Assembly (NCBI GenBank): GCA_900546675.1
Contig: URDQ01000032.1
Location: 1-20,666 of the forward strand
Direction: 5' to 3'
DNA from: an uncultured Porphyromonas sp.
GTDB lineage: Bacteria; Bacteroidota; Bacteroidia; Bacteroidales; Porphyromonadaceae
Length of the DNA stretch: 20,666 nt
Shown here: one piece after another, positions 15,169 through 20,666 of the stretch
Numbering within the stretch: the first letter of the stretch is position 1
Layout of the letters: the number at the start of each line of letters is the position of its first letter
Translations under genes and position numbers: made by a program
Notes under the pieces: generated by a model
Told to the model about the DNA's origin: nothing
The model's input: only the letters and a program-made list of their open reading frames with translations
Databases searched by the model: none

Positions 15169-15837
15169 ATGACTACTGAAGGTAAAGACTCTAGGGACAA
15201 AACTCTCGATCTGAGCCATCTGCGTCCTACGAGGTCAGACGTTAGCGGGACGGTTGGTCTCTTCGGTGGGAGCTTTGACCCGCTACACATCGGGCACCTC
15301 GCTCTCTGCGACTATATCCTTGCTTATCCAGAGCTGTCGGGACTAACTCAGATATGGTTTATGCCTACCCCGCAAAACCCGCTCAAAGAGCATGACGCCA
15401 CGCTACCATACAAGCTGCGCTGTCGCATGATCGAGCAGGCTATTCAGTCCGATCCCCGCTACGAGCTGTGTACAATCGAGTCTATGCTGCCTGAGCCACA
15501 CTACACGCTAGATACGCTCACCGCTCTAGAGGAGCATTACCCGCACTGCTCCTTCAGTCTCATCATCGGAGCTGATAGCCTAGCCTCGCTCTCTCAGTGG
15601 TATCGCCATAGAGAGCTTATGGATCGTCTACCGCTCGTAGTCTATCCGCGGAGAGGCTACGACCTCTCCCAGCTAGTCAAGCAGTACCCCACAGCTCAGA
15701 TACGATTGCTCAGCGAAGCCCCTCAGATAGAGATCTCCTCCACAGCCATCCGTCAGGCGCTCCACGAGGGGCGCGACCTGCGCCACTGGCTTCCTCAGCC
15801 TGCACTGTACGACACACTGCTTTCTTGCTTCAATTAG
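15169..15837 (+). CDS. nadD: Nicotinate-nucleotide adenylyltransferase
   Basis: NadD makes nicotinic acid adenine dinucleotide from NaMN and ATP, an essential step of NAD synthesis in the cytoplasm. The protein is 222 residues. GGSFDPLHIGH (33-43) is the nucleotidyltransferase nucleotide-binding motif with its two histidines, and ISSTAIR (189-195) is the second ATP-binding motif. The middle shows FMPTPQNPLKEH, IIGADSLASLSQWYR and VVYPRRGY, all typical of NadD. The start gives about 26 extra N-terminal residues before the core; no later ATG, GTG or TTG lies in frame ahead of the motif. It follows the Wzz/Wzc-like gene by 39 bp and is the last native gene before the restriction cassette. Confidence 0.95.
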   Translation: MTTEGKDSRDKTLDLSHLRPTRSDVSGTVGLFGGSFDPLHIGHLALCDYILAYPELSGLTQIWFMPTPQNPLKEHDATLPYKLRCRMIEQAIQSDPRYELCTIESMLPEPHYTLDTLTALEEHYPHCSFSLIIGADSLASLSQWYRHRELMDRLPLVVYPRRGYDLSQLVKQYPTAQIRLLSEAPQIEISSTAIRQALHEGRDLRHWLPQPALYDTLLSCFN

Positions 15838-16006
15838 CTTTCACGGCAAAGGAAGTACAACAAAGGTACTATACTACCACAAGAGTTCTGTTCTCTACGG
15901 CTGTCAACAGTCGTCAGAGGACTTCTATGTCAAAGCCAATCCTTCAAGAGAGTTGTGCTGAGATAGCACGACTATCCAAATCAGTAGTACATCGACAACA
16001 GACAGC

Positions 16007-16073
16007 CCCAATCTACGACTCAATCATACAGATTGGGATAAGACAACCAAGTTGTAATAATTCCATATCTTTG
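16007..16073 (+). promoter_or_regulatory. Promoter region of the restriction-modification cassette
   Basis: TATCTTTG (16066-16073) fits the -7 consensus, 19 bp before the first methyltransferase ATG. Upstream lie two perfect inverted repeats: CCCAATCT (16007-16014) with AGATTGGG (16030-16037), and ACAAC (16043-16047) with GTTGT (16051-16055). The second lies between the -33 and -7 zone. They could be operator sites or hairpins. The remaining gap from nadD (15838-16006) shows nothing I recognise. Confidence 0.5.
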
Positions 16074-16092
16074 GGGAGTAAAAAGGGAGTCT

Positions 16093-17145
16093 ATGAGATT
16101 TATTGGAGGCAAGTCGCTCATCTTTCCGAATATTATGGAGATGATAGAGACCTATACTAAGGGGGTCAGAAGTGCATCAGACCTGTTTAGTGGGTCGGGC
16201 GTAGTGACACGACTTTTTAAGCGTGCTGGACTTAGCACCTACTCCAATGATCTAATGTATTTTAGTTACGTCTTACTGCGTGGGACGACCTCAATATCGG
16301 TCCCCCTTAAGTTTGAGGGACTTCGCAAGATTGGCATTAGTGACCCAGTTCGACACCTCAATGGTGTAACTGACCTCAAAGCTGATTTAGACAATGACAC
16401 AAAGGCTCTCTTTATGTATCAAAACTACAGCCCTCGTGGTGGGCGTATGTACTTTACAGAGTCGAATGCACGCAAGATAGATCTCATACGCCTTACTATC
16501 GAACAGTGGAGGGACAAGGGATATTTGAGTGATGATGAGTATTTTCATCTGCTAGCAATCCTTCTAGAGGCTGTACCTTTTGTAAGCAATACAACGGGAG
16601 TCTATGGAGCCTTCCTCAAGCATTGGGATCCTCGAGCCCTAAAGCCTCTCACTCTAGAGTACTTACCTCTTGAAGCCCCTCTAAGTATGGATCGAAGCAC
16701 CCATCATATAGTATATAATAGAGACTCCCTAGATATTGTTGATAGCATAGACGTGGATTTAGCCTACTACGACCCTCCCTATAACCAGCGTCAATACCTT
16801 CCCAACTACCATATCTTAGAGACTATTGCACGATATGACTACCCCGAGATTAAGGGTAAGACTGGACTTAGAGACTATACTAATGAGCGGAGTCTCTTTT
16901 GCTCTAAGAGTAAAGTGTATGATGAGACTAAGAGGTTGATCGAGCGCACGCACGCACGATACATTATCTTCAGTTATAACTCCGAGGGGCTTCTATCACA
17001 CCAAGAGATTAAGGAGCTCTTACTGAGCTATGGGAGTGAGAGATCCTTTAAGTATAAAGCCATTCAGTACAATCGTTATAAGAATGCAAGCACCAAGCAC
17101 AACAACAACCTCTCTGAACGCCTCTACTTTGTGGCAAAGAAATAA
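16093..17145 (+). CDS. DNA adenine methyltransferase, M.FokI N-terminal-half type
   Basis: The product is a 350-residue N6-adenine methyltransferase that would protect one strand of the restriction site using S-adenosylmethionine. MRFIGGKS at the start is the motif X region, DLFSGSG (30-36) is the SAM-binding motif I, and DPPYNQRQY (227-235) is the catalytic motif IV. The order X-I-IV marks the D12/alpha class. From memory the N-terminus and DPPYNQRQY match the first half of M.FokI. In FokI two methyltransferases are fused in one protein; here this half is a gene of its own. It leads the cassette, with the second methyltransferase 13 bp downstream. Codon and base use are more AT-rich than nadD. 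Confidence 0.88.
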   Translation: MRFIGGKSLIFPNIMEMIETYTKGVRSASDLFSGSGVVTRLFKRAGLSTYSNDLMYFSYVLLRGTTSISVPLKFEGLRKIGISDPVRHLNGVTDLKADLDNDTKALFMYQNYSPRGGRMYFTESNARKIDLIRLTIEQWRDKGYLSDDEYFHLLAILLEAVPFVSNTTGVYGAFLKHWDPRALKPLTLEYLPLEAPLSMDRSTHHIVYNRDSLDIVDSIDVDLAYYDPPYNQRQYLPNYHILETIARYDYPEIKGKTGLRDYTNERSLFCSKSKVYDETKRLIERTHARYIIFSYNSEGLLSHQEIKELLLSYGSERSFKYKAIQYNRYKNASTKHNNNLSERLYFVAKK

Positions 17146-17158
17146 TTTGAGATTTCAA

Positions 17159-17998
17159 ATGATCATCAAGTCTCCTTTTAATTACATAGGGAATAAGTAC
17201 CGTCTCTTGGGGCAAATTCTACCACGCTTCCCGAAGGATATTGTCACACTGTATGATCTGTTTTGTGGAGGTTTAGATGTCTCGATAAATGCTGTGGCTG
17301 AGAGGAAAGTGGCTAATGATATTAACCACTTTGTGATTGAGATATTTCAGTATCTCAAGGAGACGAATCCATTTGAAGTCAGGCGTGAGATTTATGATAT
17401 AATAAGTAAGCATAAGCTGTCTAAAGGAGATAGAGAAGCATACTACGCTTTTCGTGATTACTACAACCAAAACAAGCACCCGCTGCTTCTTTTCGTCCTT
17501 GTCTCCTATTCATTCAACTACCAGTTTCGCTTCAATAGCAACTTAGACTATAATAATCCCGCAGGCACTAATAGGAGTAGCTTCAATCGGACCATCGAAA
17601 ACCGTTTGGTGGGAATGTATAGTAGATTGCAAAACATCGAGTTTGAGAGTCTTCACTTTAAGGACTTTGACTATTCCCAGATAGGACCCGAAGACTTCGT
17701 CTATGCAGATCCTCCTTATAGAGCCTCTGTTGGTTCTTACAATGATGGCAAAAGGGGCTTCGAGGGCTGGACTGTCCAAGATGATCTCTCTCTCTTCTCT
17801 ATTCTAGACGACTTAGATAAGCGAGGAGTCAAGTTTGCAATGTCTAACGTCTTCACAAACAATGGTCACAGCAACATCGAATTAGAAGCATGGGCCGAAA
17901 AATACAACATCCACTACCTTAATATGGACTACTCCAATAGTAGCTACCAAAAAAAGAACAAAGGTAAAACTCAAGAAGTGCTGATTACAAATTACTGA
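17159..17998 (+). CDS. DNA adenine methyltransferase, D12/Dam class (M.FokI C-terminal-half type)
   Basis: The protein is 279 residues from the ATG at 17159. The frame opens earlier (17030), but that part overlaps the preceding gene by over 100 bp and has no family match, whereas IKSPFNYIGNKYRLL right after 17159 is the conserved motif X start. DLFCGG (33-38) is motif I and ADPPYRAS (183-190) is motif IV, as in Dam/DpnM-type enzymes. It should methylate adenine on the strand not covered by its partner, as the C-terminal half of M.FokI does. Together the two proteins sum to about the length of the fused M.FokI. It ends 6 bp before the endonuclease gene, so translation of the toxin follows that of both protective enzymes. 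Confidence 0.88.
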   Translation: MIIKSPFNYIGNKYRLLGQILPRFPKDIVTLYDLFCGGLDVSINAVAERKVANDINHFVIEIFQYLKETNPFEVRREIYDIISKHKLSKGDREAYYAFRDYYNQNKHPLLLFVLVSYSFNYQFRFNSNLDYNNPAGTNRSSFNRTIENRLVGMYSRLQNIEFESLHFKDFDYSQIGPEDFVYADPPYRASVGSYNDGKRGFEGWTVQDDLSLFSILDDLDKRGVKFAMSNVFTNNGHSNIELEAWAEKYNIHYLNMDYSNSSYQKKNKGKTQEVLITNY

Positions 17999-18004
17999 CC
18001 TATT

Positions 18005-19744
18005 ATGAAAGCAAGTAGAACATTTGGGTGGGTGCAAAACCCCTCCGACTTTGACAAGCTAAGGGACGTAGTCGCTGTTTTTGCTTATGACAGCTATATG
18101 CACAAAAAGCTTGTAAGAGGGGAGCTAGAGGCATTAGTACAGGATAAAGCTTTACTCAATGAGATGCTGGAAGCCCTTTCGGCACCAGAGGGTGTTGTCG
18201 CTAGTTATACGTTAATGAAAGGCAAGGGAAAGCCATCTAAAGGCAAGAGACAAGATGCCCTATGTACTGGGATAGCACAAGCAGCTATAGTCACGCAGCA
18301 AGGACGTCCCTACTCTGACGACTGGACTACAGATGGCTTCCTCCGCTGGGCTGTCTCTATCGGTTTTTTGGGCTATAATCATCACGATGATACGCTATTT
18401 ATTACCCCCTTAGGAGAGGACTTTGTCAGGAGTGAAGAAGGTGCAGAGAGACAAGATGTGCTCACGACGGCACTCCTTGCTTATCCACCTACCACGAGAG
18501 TGATGACATTACTCAATGATGCTGGGGAGGAGTCACTGACAAAGTTTGAAATAGGCAGCAGACTGGGAGGGCTTGGAGAGCCTGGGTTTACCTCCATACC
18601 GCAAGACCTATACGTACAAGCTTTAGCTAGCGCTCACACGAAAGAGGAACAAAAAAATCTCAGAGCCAATACAGAGGGATCTAGCGACAAGTATGCGCGT
18701 ATGATTTGTAGCTGGTTGGAAAAACTAGGGCTAATACAAAGCATCAAAAAAGCGATCACTGTAAATGTAGGGGATAAGAGCTATACTGAGCCTAATATGC
18801 AAAGCTATAAGCTCTCCTTAAAGGGCATAAAAGCGTTTAATCGTCTACTTGGCAAGTCTTCACATAAGAAAGTCCCTAAGATAGTCTATTGGCATATGCT
18901 TGCCACAAAAGGACAGGATCGAGACTACAAACGTACACGCAGAGCTTATATAATCGAGACTTTGCTCAAAAAAAGAGCCAACCTTGAGAGCTTATGTGCA
19001 GTACTTAAAGACAACGGGATCATCGAATCTGTGGACTCTGTAGCTGAAGATTTGCATATTATCGAGGCAATGGGGATCACTGTGCAACGATATAGCAATG
19101 GAGAGTATAAGTGTCCTGACGATATTCTAAAGCTAGAAATACCTATGGAGGATAAAGTCGTCGCAAAGTCCTCTATACTAGAGTTAAAAGAACTAGTCAG
19201 ACCTAAGTTACTACACATAGATCACAAGTACCTCCTGCTCATTGAGCATGCCTATACCAGTCAGTCCAATAGAGACCTTGAGATACTAACCTTAGACTTG
19301 CTCGTAAATGAATTAAACTTCGAAGGACTACACCTCGGAGGCTCACGAAAGCCTGATGGAATAGCTTATTACCTCAATCAATACGGAATCATATTAGACA
19401 CCAAAGCTTACAAAGACGGATACAGCTTACCCATTAGTCATGCAGATGAAATGACACGGTATATCGAGGAAAACAACCAACGAGACTCTAAGAGGAACTC
19501 GAACAGGTGGTGGAAGCACTTTGGAAGCGACATAAACTCGTTCTATTACCTCTTTGTCTCCTCCAAGTTTGTAAGCCAATACAAAGATAAGCTAGATAAC
19601 ATCTACCGCCGAACAAATACTAAAGGCGCAGCCATTAACGTCATCAACCTACTATATTTGGCTGAGTCTCTTAAAGCACAAAGTAGGGAGTATAGCCAAA
19701 TCCCTCAACTAATGAATAACGATGAAATAGTTATCAGCCTATAA
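18005..19744 (+). CDS. Type IIS restriction endonuclease, FokI family
   Basis: The 579-residue protein matches FokI over its length as I remember that sequence. It starts RTFGWVQNP (5-13). Recognition domain D1 has DDWTTDGFLRWA (105-116), and D2 has EGSSDKYARMI (224-234), the segment whose Glu, Lys and Arg contact bases in the FokI-DNA complex. VPKIVYWHMLATK (290-302) and RTRRA (310-314) lie in the third domain. The nuclease domain has LGGSRKPDG and ILDTKAY, giving catalytic Asp451, Asp465 and Lys467 of the PD...DxK fold, then LPISHADEM and the WWK segment. It is therefore expected to bind GGATG and cut a fixed distance away after dimerising through the nuclease domain. Retained recognition residues support the same specificity, but the exact cut offset cannot be read. 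All known active-site residues are intact. Confidence 0.93.
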   Translation: MKASRTFGWVQNPSDFDKLRDVVAVFAYDSYMHKKLVRGELEALVQDKALLNEMLEALSAPEGVVASYTLMKGKGKPSKGKRQDALCTGIAQAAIVTQQGRPYSDDWTTDGFLRWAVSIGFLGYNHHDDTLFITPLGEDFVRSEEGAERQDVLTTALLAYPPTTRVMTLLNDAGEESLTKFEIGSRLGGLGEPGFTSIPQDLYVQALASAHTKEEQKNLRANTEGSSDKYARMICSWLEKLGLIQSIKKAITVNVGDKSYTEPNMQSYKLSLKGIKAFNRLLGKSSHKKVPKIVYWHMLATKGQDRDYKRTRRAYIIETLLKKRANLESLCAVLKDNGIIESVDSVAEDLHIIEAMGITVQRYSNGEYKCPDDILKLEIPMEDKVVAKSSILELKELVRPKLLHIDHKYLLLIEHAYTSQSNRDLEILTLDLLVNELNFEGLHLGGSRKPDGIAYYLNQYGIILDTKAYKDGYSLPISHADEMTRYIEENNQRDSKRNSNRWWKHFGSDINSFYYLFVSSKFVSQYKDKLDNIYRRTNTKGAAINVINLLYLAESLKAQSREYSQIPQLMNNDEIVISL

Positions 19745-19828
19745 GACCCCTAGAGCTAAGCTCCTCACTTGGCATAGTAAGTAGTCCCTTATATCAATAG
19801 TATTCTTATTCTTAACGCCTTTACAGCT

Positions 19829-20212
19829 ATGAACGATGACCGAATGGTACAACTAGCCTCCTATCAGGTCGAAGAGGAGGCGCTCGATCTCCTCGATCTG
19901 CTCTCTGAGCATAGTATACCCGCTACCATACGCAATAGTTACAGCGCTCGGATGCTCAGCGCATTCGTTGACGTAGGCGGCTTCATCGTTGAGGTGCCTG
20001 AGAGTGCCCGTCCACAGATACAAGAGCTTATCGACAGTGGCGAGCTCGTCCTACCCGACCAAAGCGACGAGCCTACGACACGTCTCACGCTGTGGGTCAC
20101 TAGACTACCCCTCCCAGCTCAGTGGTCTCTGGAGAAGCGACTCACCATGCTCCTGTTCCTACTCGTTGCCATCGGGATCATCATCGCACTCATTGTCCTT
20201 ATCGTATCGTAG
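19829..20212 (+). CDS. Small DUF2007-like protein with C-terminal membrane anchor
   Basis: The protein is 127 residues. The first 70 (VQLASYQVEEEALDLLDLL ... IPATIRNSYSA ... GFIVEVPESARPQIQELI) follow the pattern of DUF2007, a small alpha/beta domain related to PII-like signalling folds. Residues about 106-126 (LTMLLFLLVAIGIIIALIVLIV) form one transmembrane helix. The charged stretch between them probably keeps the domain on the cytoplasmic side. Function is unknown; many Bacteroidales carry such proteins singly. Base composition returns to that of nadD, so the restriction cassette ends between 19745 and this gene. No clear promoter is seen in the 84-bp gap. Confidence 0.75.
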   Translation: MNDDRMVQLASYQVEEEALDLLDLLSEHSIPATIRNSYSARMLSAFVDVGGFIVEVPESARPQIQELIDSGELVLPDQSDEPTTRLTLWVTRLPLPAQWSLEKRLTMLLFLLVAIGIIIALIVLIVS

Positions 20213-20221
20213 AGATTGTAT

Positions 20222-20240
20222 CGTAGGGCAGTAGCCTACG
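20222..20240. other. Small perfect hairpin
   Basis: CGTAGG (20222-20227) pairs with CCTACG (20235-20240) around a 7-nt loop. It starts 10 bp after the DUF2007-like stop and has no T-run. It may add to the larger terminator that follows. Confidence 0.35.
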
Positions 20241-20250
20241 AGATCAGATG

Positions 20251-20305
20251 AAAAGAATCTCCTCCCGAATCCACTACTACGGATATTCGGAAGGAGATTT
20301 CTCGT
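20251..20305. terminator. Bidirectional terminator between converging units
   Basis: The arms are 20256-20272 (AATCTCCTCCCGAATCC) and 20281-20299 (ending GGAAGGAGATT), giving a stem of about 16 bp with one mismatch and a small bulge. AAAAG precedes it and TTCTCGTTT follows, so it can end both the plus-strand DUF2007-like gene and the minus-strand tRNA-Asn array. Confidence 0.65.
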
Positions 20306-20388
20306 TTAACCACAAATATGAAGGCTCAAAAGACAACAACTAACCTTCAAGCCCCAAAAAAACAAAACAACTCAGTGTAGCAACGTTG

Positions 20389-20462
20389 CGCTCCCTCTTG
20401 GACTTGAACCAAGGACCCCCTGATTAACAGTCAGATGCTCTAACCAACTGAGCTAAGGAAGC
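20389..20462 (-). tRNA. tRNA-Asn (anticodon GTT), copy 1
   Basis: Read on the minus strand, acceptor GCTTCCT pairs with AGGGAGC (one G-U), the discriminator is G, the anticodon loop CTGTTAA carries GTT, and the T arm is CTTGG-TTCAAGT-CCAAG. No CCA is encoded. It is the promoter-distal copy of a tandem array. Confidence 0.93.
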
Positions 20463-20501
20463 AGTCCGAGACTTAGTAGCCTCACTGATGATTCACCCTT
20501 G

Positions 20502-20575
20502 CGCTCCCTCTTGGACTTGAACCAAGGACCCCCTGATTAACAGTCAGATGCTCTAACCAACTGAGCTAAGGAAGC
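20502..20575 (-). tRNA. tRNA-Asn (anticodon GTT), copy 2
   Basis: The sequence appears identical to copy 1, displaced by exactly 113 bp. The 39-bp spacer between copies (20463-20501) also recurs unchanged before copy 3. Confidence 0.93.
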
Positions 20576-20614
20576 AGTCCGAGACTTAGTAGCCTCACTG
20601 ATGATTCACCCTTG

Positions 20615-20666
20615 CGCTCCCTCTTGGACTTGAACCAAGGACCCCCTGATTAACAGTCAGATGCTC
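20615..20666 (-). tRNA. tRNA-Asn (anticodon GTT), copy 3, cut by window end
   Basis: The 3' part of a third identical copy is present, including the acceptor 3' strand, T arm and anticodon stem-loop. The 5' end should lie at about 20688, outside the window. The array may continue further. Confidence 0.9.

Larger units (their letters stand above)
20389..20666. repeat. 113-bp perfect tandem repeat (tRNA-Asn plus 39-bp spacer)
   Basis: Period 113 bp, with two full units and part of a third, all apparently identical by eye including the non-coding spacer. Exact identity of the spacer indicates recent duplication or ongoing homogenisation by recombination. Confidence 0.85.

Noticed and set aside
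15825..16160. Frame of 111 codons between nadD and the first methyltransferase
   Set aside because: It overlaps both neighbours, contains the promoter and inverted repeats, and shows no domain; it is not like restriction controller proteins.
17030..17158. Longer N-terminus for the second methyltransferase
   Set aside because: It lies inside the first methyltransferase gene in another frame, with no family similarity before the ATG at 17159.
20389..20666. tRNA-Asn array as the integration site of the restriction cassette
   Set aside because: The DUF2007-like gene and a terminator lie between them, no integrase is present, and no partial tRNA repeat is seen at the cassette's far end.
1..20666. 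CRISPR array or prophage
   Set aside because: No regularly spaced direct repeats with unique spacers and no phage structural or integrase genes were seen; the only regular array is the tRNA repeat, whose spacers are identical.

Overview
The window looks like a chromosomal segment of a Bacteroidales bacterium, most likely Porphyromonas or a near relative. The reasons are: (i) the Bacteroidetes -7 box TAnnTTTG sits in front of six transcription units; (ii) one secreted protein ends in a domain resembling the type IX secretion (T9SS) sorting signal; (iii) there is a group B-type [FeFe] hydrogenase with its maturases; (iv) tRNA genes lack an encoded CCA. The genus is an inference; the class-level placement is firmer.

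Layout. 1-743 is non-coding: copies of a short palindromic repeat, a tract of short tandem repeats, and two CACGTG-cored hairpins with T-runs. 744-3786 is a two-gene unit for exported proteins (a two-domain beta-sandwich protein and a leucine-rich-repeat protein with a T9SS-like C-terminus). 3951-4374 is a tRNA operon, Gln(TTG)-Gln(CTG)-Val(TAC), with its own promoter and terminator. 4663-9829 is a compact operon for H2 metabolism: hydrogenase, hydE, hydG, hydF. 9957-10826 is AT-richer accessory DNA: an orphan lipoprotein and the 3' scrap of an insertion-sequence transposase. 10896-13423 holds a family 2 glycosyltransferase, a nitroreductase and ApbE, in tight succession. 13489-15129 encodes a Wzz/Wzc-like membrane protein, followed by nadD.

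The most distinctive locus is 16093-19744, a complete type IIS restriction-modification cassette of the FokI family. Two separate adenine methyltransferase genes correspond to the two halves of the fused M.FokI, followed at once by a 579-residue endonuclease that matches FokI along its length, including the recognition-domain signatures and the PD...DTK catalytic core. The expected recognition sequence is GGATG/CATCC. The cassette has its own -7 box and two inverted repeats in front of it.

After the cassette come a small membrane-anchored DUF2007-like protein, a bidirectional terminator, and a minus-strand array of at least three tRNA-Asn(GTT) genes in an apparently exact 113-bp tandem repeat that runs off the window end.

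How the parts work together: HydE, HydG and HydF build and deliver the 2Fe subcluster of the hydrogenase encoded first in the same operon, and the enzyme probably disposes of fermentation electrons as H2. In the restriction system, the two methyltransferases are each expected to protect one strand of an asymmetric site against the endonuclease. The rest is housekeeping or envelope biology.
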